A stretch of 64,000 nt of DNA from Fallopia convolvulus (taxonomy: Eukaryota > Streptophyta > Magnoliopsida > Caryophyllales > Polygonaceae), in assembly GCA_964016875.1 (NCBI GenBank), contig OZ024728.1:8668272-8732271 (forward strand), in the 5' to 3' direction. The first letter of the stretch is position 1, and each line of letters starts with the position of its first letter. A model generated the notes under the pieces. It did not search any database and was not told where the DNA came from. It worked only from the letters and a program-made list of their open reading frames with translations. The position numbers and the translations under genes were made by a program. Shown in pieces: positions 1 through 12,520 of this stretch.

Positions 1-756
1 AAAAAATTCTTCACACAGAACACTCAATTATCGAAATTGAAATCGACATCGACATCAACAAACACACAAAATCGTCATGCTAACTTTGTGGACTCAATAT
101 CAACTTTAAATCTAACCACTTATTCTTGAAAAACAACATAATTGGGGCAACCCAAAACCCTAATCTTAGCAACTATAAAAACACTCTATGCACTTCAACT
201 GATTACGAACAACGACACAACACCACTTCTGAACCTATAAAATTGAAGAAATAGAAGAGAATTTCACTTACCGCTTGAATCCTCTGTCAAATCCGCTTGA
301 ATCCTCTAGAGAATGGGAAATAATGGAATGACGGTTCGAGTATAGAGAAAGAGAGAATCAGATGGAGAGAAAAAAAATCAGAGGGAGAGAGAGAAAAATC
401 AATTGTCAAATCCATTTTATGGAAAAAAGGAAAGATTTTTGAAATTATATGGGAAGTTATTATTGTGAGGAGGCAATAGAGAGAATTCAATGTATCTTGT
501 TCTAATTTTTTAATATGCTCTTAATTTTGTTAAATCTGGTCCGTTCCTTTTTATTAAACCAATGTCTATGATGTGTTCCTTCTTTCCTCTTTATTTCCTT
601 GTTTCTCTAGAGCGTAATTCAACATTAAATTACATGTATCTTACTCTTTGTTTTTGGTCATCACATATACTGTAGCTTACTCTTTACAGCACTATATTAC
701 ACGATATCGTCAAAACACACACACAACATCCATCCAATAACTCTTTCCAATGCAAA
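1..756. other. Intergenic DNA 3' of the receptor kinase
   Basis: No coding gene is supported. On the minus strand a pyrimidine-rich stretch (about 480 down to 272) ends at a good splice donor (minus-strand GTAAGTG, plus positions 265-271). It could be a 5' leader exon of a gene running off the left edge. A GAATCCTCT-containing motif is directly repeated near 276-310. The 67-codon minus-strand frame here is low in complexity and resembles no family I know. Confidence 0.3.
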
Positions 757-3700
757 TCATCTAGGCGGGATAGAGGGAAAGGTTCCACTGTCCAGGAAAC
801 TCCCTGAGAGATCCATAGACAAGAAAGGATTCTTGGTTGTAACGTCGGATGAAGACGGCGTGGTGTCTCCCTTTGCTCCGATGCTCGATGAACTGTCCGT
901 GGTTGATTTAGCATCACCTTCCGGCATCATTTGCATTATGTCCTCAAGTGTTCTTACAATCTCTGCCATTGAAGGCCTTCTATCCGGGTCGTCTTGACAG
1001 CATCTCAGAGCTAACAATGCGAGCCTCTCCGCACATTCAACGTGATAAGTTCCCATTCGTTGATCAACAACTGAAAAAAGCTCCCCAGCTTGACATGCTG
1101 AATTAACCTGATGACCAAATTTCATTAAGTTTCAATAGGACCATATATTTTGAATTAGCTGGTTTTGAAGGGACTAGAGGGTACCTCTCTGACAAGGTTC
1201 TTTCCATGTGAAATCGGGTGCAGGCCCGTCACAAGCTCAAGGAATACCACACCAAGGCTATAAACATCGCTCTTGTCAGTTAATTTATGTGTCAGAAAGT
1301 ACTCAGGATCAAGGTAACCCTGCACGAAAATTATCAATTAATGTCATCACTTTCAGTACGTTCCTTGAACAGGTATCTGGGAAATTAATTTCATCACTTG
1401 CATACCGGAGTTCCTTTGACTACTGTAGACACATGAGCAGGCACAACCCCGTAAGTGTCAGCAATTGGCGCTAGACGCGACAATCCAAAATCTGCAACCT
1501 TAGCTGTAAATTTGGAGTCAAGCAAGATGTTTGTAGACTTGATATCTCGGTGGAAGATAGGGGGATCAGCTTCCGTGTGCAGGTAGAGAATCCCACGAGC
1601 CGATTCAAGGGCTACTCTCAACCTTGAAGCAAAGTTTAGCGGTTGTTTGGCCTTAGCTGCATTACAAACCAGTAGACGCAATAATTGGAAACCCAGGAGG
1701 AGCCTTAAAAGGCTTAGCTCAAAATAAAAAATTATAAGAGAAACTCGAATACAAATCAGTTGCATACCAGAAAGGTGATCTCTCAATGTTAAATTCGGCA
1801 TGAATTCATAAACCAACATCTGCATATATGAGTGAAAGTACTGTCAAGCTTCAATAAGAAAATGACCCAAATTATCCTTCCTCGTGAAATACATTAAAAA
1901 TGAGATCACATATGTGAGCATGACTATATGTCTGCATCTGCATGATCAAGTAAGCATATGTACTTTTTCCAAGAAGCTTGGAATGCTTATGGAGAAACAA
2001 GTTACCTGTTCACCTTCTTCATCACAATATCCAATCAGGGAGACAAGGTGCCTATGATGCAACCTCGACAACAGCTCTATTTCTGTAAGAAACTCTCGAT
2101 CACCCTGTAATGATCCCTCTTGCGCACGTTTTACGGCCACAATTAGGCCATCGGCTAAAACACCTCTATAGACCTTTCCATATCCACCTTGTCCTACTTG
2201 AGCTGAAGTTGAAAAATGGCTTGTAGCAAGAGCCATCTCTTCATACGTAAAATCTCTTACACCATCGACTTTTATAGGTATCCTGGAAGCTACACGCAAT
2301 AGATGCAAAAATAGAATTGGTGATCGATTTATTATCACTATCACAGGATGCCTCTAAAGATTTCAAGAATGCAAAAGACTGTCTGCTACACTTTCTAAGA
2401 GTTTCAAAGCAATAAAAACATGATGAAATTATATGCTTTATCATAAATACTAGCAAAAGAAGTTCTTAGTTTATGCAGAAGCCCTATATAAAATTCTCAT
2501 TAAATCCACAAATATACATACTTCTTATCAGTCTCAGATCCATAACACAAGGTTGTCTATCTATTATATGTACAGTAGATTAGTGGGTCAGATACAATAA
2601 TACATATATTAAAGAGGATTATCAAATTAATTAGCACCTCTAAGTATTTTTCAATCCGAAATGAAACCATATTTTTATTATTCAGGTGTATAGGACCAAG
2701 AAATGTGTCTATGGGACGTATGGGGGATTAGAATTGGAAATTTTGTGCCAAAGAAGCATCTTGTCAACCAAAGCACAGAAAATCAAGCTTTCTTTGAATC
2801 CATACTGCCCAAGAGAAATTGCACAAAGAGAAGAAAAAAAATGTAGTAAGATGGATATGCATGCAACAGACATACGCTATATGATAAATCTGGTACATCT
2901 TGGATATGCACATCAGCCTTTAGAAAATTACTTGAGCTCCTAAATGTTGTTAACCGAAAAGTGTAAGGAACTCACTTCTTCGCCTTTTTGACGTGCCAGG
3001 GTATTTTCTCATATGTCTCTTGATAATGAGAATCGAAATAATCGCCGAAATTATAATTATACCAGCTATGCTTCCGAGAATAATTCCAGCTAATGCACCC
3101 TTGCTTAAACCGGATGATGCTGCGTAGGGGTAAAGCTCTACAGAACAAAAGAAAGTAAATAGTTAATGTGAGTGGGAGGGTTTACCCCTTAGATGGGCCA
3201 GACAGTACCCGGTGAGCGGCACCAGCAGATTAGACTGGTCTAAAGACCAAAATTACAAAGAGAATAATTAATGTAGGCTAGCTATACATTATCCAATATC
3301 CACCATCCAAACAAAAATTATCTATGATCTACTAATCTTATTTTGGAACTTTCTACATCTTACAATTCTTGTCAAAGATATAACACCAACATTTTGACAT
3401 CAAAATTATAGAGATGATCAACCAGGATCCCGTTTAAGATCTTTAGAGCCCAAAAAATCTTAAATTTATAGTTATCTCTGCATTTTCTGGAGCAGAGTTT
3501 TAGCAGAATATAAAGGCAATAAGATTCGTTTAATAGGCTAGCCTCCACCATCAGTAATATTGGAATCATGGTGGACTACAATGCAGAGGAAGCGACAAAA
3601 CTAATAGTATATAGGAAACAAACTACGCAATTTGACATTGTTCGTGAAGATGTGAAGAGTACTCTAAATTCACTATTAAAGAAATGAAATGTCTTCCAAA

Positions 3701-6700
3701 AAGACATAACAAAACCAAAACAAAATGCTTTAAGGGTGTGGCAGATAACATGCTACAGCTTAATAAAATCTCTGAAACAGAAGCCAAAGATGCATAGCTA
3801 TGATTTTTATGAAGTGTTTAAAGAGAACACAAGCAAGACTAAGTGGATAAAAGTACCTTTATTGTACAGGATATGACATGAATTACAAGATGTCTTATAA
3901 GTGAAATTACTGAAAGGAAAAGTTTAGATACATACCTCGTTCATAAAGGTCCAAAAGATTAAACCCAAGAAGCTCATACGGTCCAAATGTATCATTATCA
4001 GGAATATTCCACCCGGTAAACATGTCGACAATTCGCCTAAGCTCACTGGTATTGAATTGATGGTCCTCAGTAGTATTATGAGCATTATATGCAGGAAATA
4101 CCTTCAAATTCATTTTCAACCGCGGACCATCTTGCCATTCAATAGAGGTAATATTCAATTGGTAAAAACTTATAGTAAGGCCATGGGTAAGGTACAGCTC
4201 AAAGCCAGTAATGTAAGGGAGGAAATCCCTAAATCCAGGACTTTTCAGCCGATAGTCAATGATTAAGGGTGCAGCACAATAGCAAGATGACCCTGGAGCC
4301 ATAGGGGGGTATTCATATGGAGGAGGGCATAGTCCAACAGGACATTTATTTGTAAAATTTTCCAGAGCTTGGGTGTCACCGTATTGAGTCAGAGATCCAC
4401 AGTAGGACCCTCTGATGCTTGCAGTTATACACAAAGGATTTCCTCCAAGCCTAGACATAGCAACAGGTAGATTAAGAATGACCAAACTATTTCATAAAGT
4501 CTTAATGAACTAAATAAATTGAGTGTTGAGTATAATAAAGTTCAGAGCTCTACAGCAGGGTAACATTTGCTGGTATACTGGAGCTGCCAGAGATGTTTGT
4601 GAGCTCATTGTTTCGGAAATCCCTGCAATGTTTGGAGAAAAGGAATTGAATAAATTTAAATATACTATCATCATTGTATAAAGACATTTAAGTCTTAAAG
4701 GGAATGTGGTCCCAGGAGTGCATTTCCATGCATGGAAAGTAGTAGTATAATAACAAGTCAAGAGCAAGCTACAAAGCTATCTTACAAGATTAGTCCCGAA
4801 GCAGCAGTCAAGCTTCTCCTTTGCCAAATAGTGGAAGGAACAGAGCCACTGAATGAGTTATTATCAAGTAACCTGGAGAGAAGAGGAGATAAATAATTTC
4901 ACATTAAACTCAGAATGAATTCCTAAACATAAGGTAAGTTTCCAGGATTAACTATAGCTTACAGTCTTTGGAGCTGAGGAAGCCTTGAAAAGTTTTGAGG
5001 GATACTTCCATTCAGACTGTTGTTTGATAATATGCTGCACGTTGCAATATTCATTTAAGAAAAGAAATCTATTAGCCAATTTTCAGAAGCATTGAAACAT
5101 CTAACTTGACGAGAAACAAAAGAACTTCAAGAAATATTGAAATGATGAAAAAAAATTTAAGATACAAGCAGTCTTACATTGTTGTGATATCATCAGAGAG
5201 CTTTTCTGAAGGTATAGGTCCGCTGAGCTGATTAAAACTAAGATCTCTGAAAAATAAGCATTATCAAGTGAGTACTTGTAACTGAGCATTAGTAACCAGT
5301 GGCTTTCCATATCCAGGTTTTTAAATATTGCAAACCAGTATGGCTCTGTTTGTTTAGACATGCAGATTATGTAATCAGTTCTGAAGGTAGTTGATAAGGC
5401 ATGAAAAGGTAACTAAGATGGCGATAAACTGATAATGTAGACATCATATTACCAAACACACCCATATACTTCAATGAAGCATCTACACATATGTACTTAC
5501 ATATAAGCAAGGTTGGGTATCCTGCTGAGATCTGGAATTGATCCTTGCAAGCTGCAATTCCTAAGACTCCTGATAACACAAAAAGTCAGAATCACAGTTA
5601 AAATCAAGTCAGACATATGCCTCCGACAATACGAAAACAATATAATTCACTAGTGTAAGCTGTAGTGCCAGTTTGTTAGTCAGATCTAACTAGTGTTAGT
5701 TTACTAGAGTAAACCTTTTTAGGTTAGTTAAGTCTTGTTTAAATACTAACCCGGAACCAATTGTATCTGTTAGTTAATATACTAACACAAATTCCCCGAA
5801 TCATTTCTCTTCTCTCTCACAGTTCCATTGGATTTCTCTTCAGATTTCAACTGGCAATTGTTATACCCAATTATTATAGTGACCTTCCAAATTAAACTTC
5901 ATATGCTCTAGGTCTCCTAATGAGGAACTAATTTTGGTGCTCATACTGCCATTAGTTAATTTATTTCTCATTTTCATTTTGATTGAAGGAAGAACAAGAG
6001 GAACAAAACTAAACATGAAAATGCATGATGCCATAAAGGGGGCCATTTGCATCTTGCACGATGTGGCACCATGAAACCCTTACAAAAATAAATAAACAAT
6101 AATTGCTTACAACTTCAACAACTTGCTCATGTTCCCATAAGTAGGAGGAATCTCACTACCCTCAAAGTTATTGTTGTCTAGTTGGCTGCAAAATAAATAA
6201 AAAGAGAGAGTATAATTAAATCACGTCAACAGAATAACAGAAGTAGGGTGCTAGATGTGGAGATTATAATTAAATAACATACAGTATCATCAAGTTTGGC
6301 AAGTCAGAGAATTCTGGTGGAAGGGATCCTGATAAGTTGTTATTGTCAAGAAGGCTGCAGTGATTTATATATCTTGGTTAGATCTCCACTTATGTATCAA
6401 ATAAAGTTATTATTTAAGTAAATGGATGCATAGCTCTTGGAAATCTAGAACTCCACTTACAAGTGAACGAGGTTTGGTAATCTGGAGAGTTCATGGGGAA
6501 TTTGCCCACTTATAGAATTGTTGTTCATATGACTGCATAGATGATATCAAAATTCATAAAAAAACAAATAAAGGAGAAAAAAGTAGATGCCGGAGGTGCA
6601 TATGAGACCATAAAGGAATGCCCTTACAAGTGCTTTGTTTTGTTCAGGTTTGCAAATGATTTAGGCAGAGGTCCTGATATATGATTTTGGTCAATCTGAA

Positions 6701-7898
6701 TTCTATCTAGATGTGGTAGATAGCCAAGCTCATCCGGCAAGGAGCCTGTCAGTTGGTTTCCATTCAAGAGCCTGTAATGTAAAGAAATAAGAACGAATGA
6801 TAGACATCAGAAGATCATCAAATAAGATAGTTAAGATGCTGGTAGGACGGCAAAGAAACAAAAGCCTAGAGGAAGCTGCCTTTGTCAGCAAAAGACTTCA
6901 TATATTCTCGAGTAAAAACCATAATGATCACAATTCAATATTAAGCTACAAAATAAAGTAGCGAAATCAAAATGTAAAACAATCTAATGGGGTTAAAAAA
7001 AACTTACAATAACTTGAGATTCGTGAGGTTGCCTATCTCCTTCGGTATACTTCCTTCCATGATGTTCCACATAAAATCCCTTTGACAATATTGAAAAATG
7101 ATGAAAGGATACATTTTATATAAAACGAATACAACTTTTATAATATGCAACATAAATCCTGCCCAAAAAATAGAGGTGGCAACTATATAATGGAGATGAT
7201 TTAGGCAGTACAAACATAGTCTGGGTTACATACAATATTTTCAACTGAGATAATTGGCCAAGCTCTGGGGCTAAAGTCCCTGATAGATTCATCTTTAGTA
7301 GGTTCCTGGATAGAAGATGACTTGTTATGATCATACTCCAATGAACCAAAGCAGAAAAATTGATAAGAACTTACAGTTCCTGGATGTGTAAGTAGCCATC
7401 ATTGAGTGTCTTATTGTAACAAATGATACCAGTCCAATTGGAAGTGCAGGGATCTCCATGCTTCCGCCAACTTTTCAAGTTCTTCATTGGATCACTTAAC
7501 CGCGACTTAACAGCTAACAATGCAGTAACTGCAGGATAATCCAGGAACTTCATATTAAAACCCATAGTTTTTCTTACATGAAACCTTGTATATAAATACT
7601 CAAATCTTCCAATCCTAGGAGATGCTGACGAGTTAATTGCAAAAGAATTGGCCAGAACTGAAATCGGGCATCAAATAATTGACCTAGTGCACTACTTATA
7701 ATCGCTGTATTTTATACCACAGACAGTGATTTGGAAGGAAATAGTTGGCTTTAGTCCCCAATTACCTTCATCAGGGTGTGTGACGCCGTCCTGAGCTCCG
7801 AGGACTGGCCAAGCGAAGCAAAGCGCCAAGAACAAGAAAAGCATTAGCTCAGCACGATCCACAAAAGCACAAAAGCGACATAGTGATCTCGGCCACAT
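757..7898 (-). CDS. LRR-VIII-1 receptor-like Ser/Thr kinase (At1g06840-like), complete
   Basis: Single-pass plasma-membrane receptor kinase. Coding exons in minus-strand order: 7898-7766, 7528-7375, 7305-7234, 7079-7008, 6771-6628, 6532-6461, 6354-6283, 6185-6111, 5569-5501, 5246-5178, 5034-4963, 4872-4786, 4622-4554, 4450-3936, 3137-2976, 2289-2006, 1819-1768, 1656-1406, 1319-1185, 1107-757. They total 2910 nt (969 aa) with GT-AG borders and consistent phases. Order: signal peptide (about 1-40), N-terminal LRR cap with Cys-Trp-Gly motif, about eleven LRRs mostly on 69-75-nt exons (95-386), Cys-rich juxtamembrane domain (387-558), Gly/Ile-rich membrane helix (about 568-595), kinase (about 640-910). 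The kinase shows GQGGYGKV, catalytic Lys in VAVKRA, HRDIK and DFG, so it is RD-type and predicted active. The start ATG follows a strong acceptor (plus 7906-7907); an in-frame ATG seven codons upstream would lie in the intron. The ligand is unknown. Family assignment is from recalled similarity. Confidence 0.93.
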
Positions 7899-7903
7899 AG
7901 CTA

Positions 7904-8100
7904 TTCTGAGGAAAATCACAGTTCAAAGCCAGCGAAATCGATGCTGAAAGCAAATTTTAAAGTAGCTTTAGCCGATGAATTGATGAATTTAGAAGGAATA
8001 TCGAAGAAGGAGCTGATCTTCTGAGAAAAACCACCATTCAAAGCCAGCGAAATCGATGGCTGAAAACGAACTTTGAAGGATGAAATTCAAACACAGTTCG
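7904..8100 (-). repeat. Tandem duplication of the 5'-leader intron acceptor
   Basis: Two copies, offset by 115 bp, begin at 7904 and 8019. Each reads TTCTGAG, then a near-identical core TTCAAAGCCAGCGAAATCGA, then CTGAAA. On the minus strand each copy contains a pyrimidine tract ending in CTCAG, so the splice acceptor in front of the receptor-kinase start codon exists twice. The proximal acceptor gives the modelled start exon. Using the distal one would add leader sequence. The duplication is directly visible; use of both acceptors is inference. Confidence 0.75.
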
Positions 8101-8204
8101 CAGGTGTTATTCTTGAATTGGTGAAATTGGTTGCAGTTGAGGCGGTTGGTACCAGGGAAAGGGACGGGAGCAGATAGAAATTGAGAAGTTGACCGAGTCG
8201 CCAT
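7989..8204 (-). other. Upstream ORF / 5' leader of the receptor kinase
   Basis: A 71-codon frame opens at an ATG at 8204-8202, upstream of the kinase start. It shows no known domain. Its Ser/Pro-rich N-terminus is followed by a possible donor (CCCTG then GTACC), and if spliced to the 7905 acceptor it would meet a stop at once. I read it as a leader with an upstream ORF rather than part of the receptor. The GA-rich DNA at 8205-8280 probably contains the transcription start. Confidence 0.4.
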
Positions 8205-8525
8205 AGATGCTTCTCCTCCCCTCCTGCTGCTTAAAAGGAGAAGAAGGTGGGAGTTGGGGATTTTAAGCCAGTGATGATGATAATTGGTTTGACATTAATG
8301 CGCAACAAAGAGGTGGATGGGGATCACTGGCATTGACTAAGGTGTGATTTGACGTGCGAAGAATCGCGCCAGCCGCCATTTTTTATTTTAGGAAAATTTG
8401 TGTTGGTCGTCCTAGATTTAAAGATATTTTGGTTGGTATTAAAAAATTCTCTTTCTGTGATAAAAAAAATTCTCTTTCTTGATTGAAGTTTGTGAGGTTT
8501 TAAGGTTGTGAGGAATTTTTTTTTG

Positions 8526-9730
8526 GGAAATTTCTTTTGGTACTCTTGTGATTTTAATTTTTTTTTTTGGTGCTTAAAAAAATTTCATATTACTTTTGGT
8601 ACCCTCCTAGTTTTAAAATTTTTTTTTCCATAGCCTAAATTCACCCAAACATGAATTTCCATCCATTTACTAAATATTCCGTTAAAAATATTTAAAAAAA
8701 ACTTTCTTCCCTGGGTTATTAATGCAGATTGGAATTTTTTTTTTTGATCAAATGCAAATTGGAATTGTTCCTGCCTTGGTAGACAGTATTATCACTGTGT
8801 TAACACATGAAATATTCTTGTGACTCGTACCAAATAATGCAAATTGGAATTGGAGCTTCCTTCCCTGGGTTATTGGTCTTCCAATTTGTGATGCCAATCA
8901 CTAAAGCATTTTTTTATGAACTGGCTGGATTTGTGAAAGCTCTAGTGCCTTTGAATTGATATGGACGAAACTCCACAGCAATAGGTGGATAAGTGTATAG
9001 GACATCACAACTTTTCTCAATAAGCCAACAAACAATTAGAGTCTAAATGAACCCTAATTTCACACTTTTCTCAATCAAAACCCCTAAATTGAATTTCTCC
9101 ATCATAAACCTAATCTGTTCATGAATCTACTTCAAACCTAATTCGAAGTATCTGAATCGTAATGGGCTGGATTAAAGCCCTGATTCGCGAGAATCATACC
9201 GCCTGCCTCGCCTTCGTCCTACAGTGCGTGTCCCTGTCGCCCTGATTTCACACAGCAGGCTCAGATTTGCGGCAGAAGACTACCGTCCTCGTCGCCCTTC
9301 GACTTCAACCTCACCGGCCTTCCGTTGTGTTGCCGGACTCGCGCCTTGGGTCGCCCCTGATTCGCACCCTCCTCGTCGAACTCGGATTCCGACCTCACCA
9401 TTCTGGTTCTCGGTCCCAAACTCATCGACAGTTTGGTCGACTTCCTGAGTTCCAGTGCGACGTAAGTCGCCCTTTTGTCAAGAGGAAATGAATCTGAATT
9501 AAAAGTATAGAGGAGTTAATAGGGAATATTTAGTAAATGGATGAACAATTGGAAATTCATGTTTGTGAATCTGTTTTTTTTAACGGAATGTTTAGAAAAT
9601 GGATGGAAATTTGTGTTTAGGTTACGGAAAGGAAAATTTTAAAACTAGAAGGGTACCAAAAGGAATATAAAATTTTTTTGGGCACCAAAAGGAAAAGTCA
9701 AAATCTCAAGGGCACCAAAAGGAATTTTCC
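8526..9730. mobile_element. MULE (Mutator-like) non-autonomous element with long TIRs
   Basis: Terminal inverted repeats of about 155-160 bp (8526-8687 and 9577-9730) match closely over most of their length. Both start GGAAA, contain the TTTTGGT and CCATCCATTT blocks, and end with CCGTTAAAA. The flanks are a nine-T run plus G on the left and a ten-T run plus G on the right, consistent with a roughly 9-10-bp target duplication obscured by the homopolymer. Long TIRs and a duplication of this size fit a Mutator-like element. No transposase frame is seen. The core at 9160-9480 is much more GC-rich than its surroundings and holds overlapping 74-codon plus-strand frames without recognised domains; it could be captured gene sequence. 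Confidence 0.75.
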
Positions 9731-10223
9731 TTTTTTTTTTGTTGCTCAAACATGGTTTAAATGGGCTCGATTATGAGATCTATTAAGAAAGTATGGGGCG
9801 AGGGTTTCATGACAAGATGCAGCGGACGATGGCAAAACCTTTTAAAATTAAGAGATTGTTTATAGACAGAAAATTGCACATACTTCTATGAATATAGCTC
9901 ACCATTAATAATCCTTAAACAAGATCATATAAAAAAAAATACAACTACTTAAACTCTTGATTTTACACATGAAAGTGAAGGAAAAATCTTAAGAATTGTT
10001 TGAGAAAATCTCTTTGGTTTTATATTCAATTAGTTGAATTCTCGTGCCATGTATGGATTTTATTTGAAAATATTCTACGTAAGAAAACTATTTTTAGAGT
10101 TTACCTAATTGAAGAAATCTATTACTTTTAAAATGTGAAATGCCTAGATATTAAGGATGTTGAGTATTTGTCTTTTTTTTTATATATATAAGTATTTGTC
10201 TTTTTCAATTAGTATAAATAATA
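9731..10223. other. AT-rich spacer
   Basis: About 490 bp of AT-rich sequence between the MULE and the MITE. I see no gene, repeat array or clear element. Confidence 0.6.
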
Positions 10224-10549
10224 CTCCCTCCGTCCCATATTATATGGGGTTTTAGGACAAAATTCTTGTCCTATAATGCATGTACTTGTTAGTTTTTCAA
10301 TGCTATATATATACTTTTTTATTTATGCTTTTCAAATTTCAAAGTCTTACTATAATCTTAGTAAAAGAAATTGTCTAGTTACTCTTTATATAGTCATTGG
10401 GTACACTAAAATAATTTTTTTTAAATAATTAAAAATATTTATTAGATTGATAGAAAAGAGGTAAAATTATGGATAGATATAAAAAATTAAAAAATTCCTT
10501 AATAAGTGTGCATAGAGCTAAAACCCCATATAATATGGGACGGAGGGAG
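10224..10549. mobile_element. Stowaway/mariner-type MITE (CTCCCTCCGTCCC ends)
   Basis: A 326-bp element with near-perfect terminal inverted repeats of about 30 bp, CTCCCTCCGTCCCATATTAT at the left and its complement ending GGACGGAGGGAG at the right. It is flanked by TA at 10222-10223 and 10550-10551, the target duplication of Tc1/mariner-type elements. The interior is AT-rich and non-coding. This terminus is widespread in plant genomes. Confidence 0.9.
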
Positions 10550-10734
10550 TAATGAATTAACATATATAATGGGACCTCACCTAACTTATTAATAAAATAA
10601 TTTTCAAAAACACAAGAAATTGACACTTTTGAAATTGAATAATAGATTGATGCAAATACCTAAGCAGACAACAATGACATAAAAAGTTCAACAAGGTTGT
10701 TTTGCTTAGAGGATTTGAATTAAATTAATTGGCA

Positions 10735-12520
10735 TATACATCAAAATTGATATGTTCGATAATGAAGTAGTCATTTACTTGTATGTTGATGACAAGTTGA
10801 TCTTTAGTATGGATTAAAGACAAGTTGAGCTTACTGAATAATTTTTGTTATCAAATTTCGCTAAGAAGGACATTGGGGAGGACTAGGAGGTTAATGTGAT
10901 TCTTAGGATTCAGATCAAGCATAAAAAATAAGTAAATAACTCTAACGTAGTCTCTTTATATTGAGAAAGTGCTTAAAATGTAATTGTGGGGATTGTTCTC
11001 CACTAAGCACGGAGCTTATGACCAACTTGGGTGAAGCAGTTTTTAATGTATTCCCTGATTAGCACAAAGTTAGATATTGCATATACGTTTATAAGGTTGA
11101 GTAGGTTGTAGGTACACTAGTAATCCTAGTGCTCATCATTGGCAATCAATTAGGCGAGAGCACAAGTATTTAAAGAGAAATCATGGATTATATAATCTAC
11201 CATATTCCGAGTTTCCCTCAACTATAAAGTGGAACTCAACCGCTATTTGGGTCACCAACATAGCTATTCTTCCACAAGTGGTGCCATTATAAGGGCTTTC
11301 AAGAAGCAAACTTGAATATCAAGTCCAACAATGGAGTAAAATTTGTAGTATTGTCCATTGCTGGGAAGGAGGAGGGGTCGCTCAGGAACTTGCTTTTCAA
11401 GATTTCTTTGTGGCCAAAACTATTTCACCTATTTCTATCCATTGTGGTGGTATTGCTACTTTGGTTAAGGCTTATAAACATGTATATAATGGTAAGTAAT
11501 GATAAGTGGGAGTTAGATATAGTGTAGAGCGTGATGAAACCCGAAATAAACCGACGCTAAAGACAAGAAACAAGATTGTATATTCGACGAGACAAACCCT
11601 TGCTTTTATTAATGATTTCCAAACGAGGTTACAACAACGAGATTATACCCCAGAACTCCTATTACGAGATTTGAGGTCTCTGCCTAACGAGGTTCGAGAC
11701 TTCTTTGTTACAACATGATTGTCGCTTACAAATTACGAATGAGATCTTTTCCTATTACAAGCTTTGAGAGTTTCTATCTATCTAGCGAGGCCAGGGTCTC
11801 ACAGACGATGTCGGGATTATAGCTTGCAAAGAGGCTTGTGGGATCTTTTGGGGTTTTGAGATTTCTTTGTGCGACTTGAAGTCTGTTTATTGAGCTTCTC
11901 TTGATGGTAGTGTGGTCTTTACGATGATTCCAACACGTCGATCTTCAACAAACAAGATTGTTCTTGAGTTAGAGATGTTTTTCGACCCTTGCAACCTTCG
12001 AAGTTCTCTTCTATTTATAGACGCTTGTGGAACTTTGTTCTTGCTAACTTCCGATGTGGGACGTCCGGGATTCGACCATTTGATTGGTCAGAAGAAGGCG
12101 GTCGATAATTGGTCGGAAGTTAGGTGGCTTTTGAGTATGCAAGTTTCGTCCTCGTTATTTCTTGTGGCGAGTTGCCTGACTATCTTAAATGGAGAGACTT
12201 GCGATGTTTGGATCTCGTTCTCGCGACTTGAGGCTTCACGGGAATAGGGACTTCGCTTTTTTGGATGGGTATGGATAAGATCTTGGAGAAAAGATCTTGA
12301 GGACCTCGCTTATTTCTTTTACCTCGCGTTCTGTGCCCATTGTTCATACATTGTTATTTTGCTCACCATCAGTGCATTGGTAGATCATGCATTAAGTGCT
12401 TTCATTTGGGTTTATTTGGTCTTATCAAAATCTGCCAAAAAACTTGATAAGGTTTTAGCTAAGGACTTGGTACATAAATCAAGTATAAGGATGGGCCCGT
12501 TTGAATTATATGATGGTAGA
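10735..12520 (+). pseudogene. Decayed Ty1-copia pol fragment (RT-RNase H), split by a solo LTR
   Basis: Frames with many stops translate to recognisable copia pieces. They include an RT active-site stretch, YLYVDD (about 10770), a following block near 10850-10925, a TSNPSAHHW-like stretch near 11110-11140, and RNase H remnants at 11330-11500. After the solo LTR at 11531-12371, a piece resembling the C-terminal end of copia RNase H (DLVHKSS, about 12465-12485) continues the same element. No LTRs or target duplication of this copia copy were recognised. It cannot encode a product. Confidence 0.75.
11531..12371 (-). mobile_element. Solo LTR related to the Tat-lineage LTR family
   Basis: An 841-bp unit starting TGATGAAACC and ending CACCATCA. 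It matches, in reverse orientation, stretches of the LTRs at 16701-17494 and 37900-38712, including the terminal block, the ACACGTCGATCTTCAA block and the GATGTGGGAC block. The match is patchy, so it is an older relative. No internal region is attached, which defines a solo LTR. Its 5-bp flanks, GAGCG and GTGCA, agree at three of five positions, so the target duplication is eroded or absent. It interrupts the copia fragment. Confidence 0.75.

Noticed and set aside
2686..2943. 85-codon plus-strand ORF
   Set aside because: Falls in an intron of the minus-strand receptor kinase and matches no family I recognise.
5640..5860. Small LTR-like insertion in a receptor-kinase intron
   Set aside because: Repeated TTAGTT/TACTAAC blocks resemble an LTR end, but I found no paired termini or duplication.
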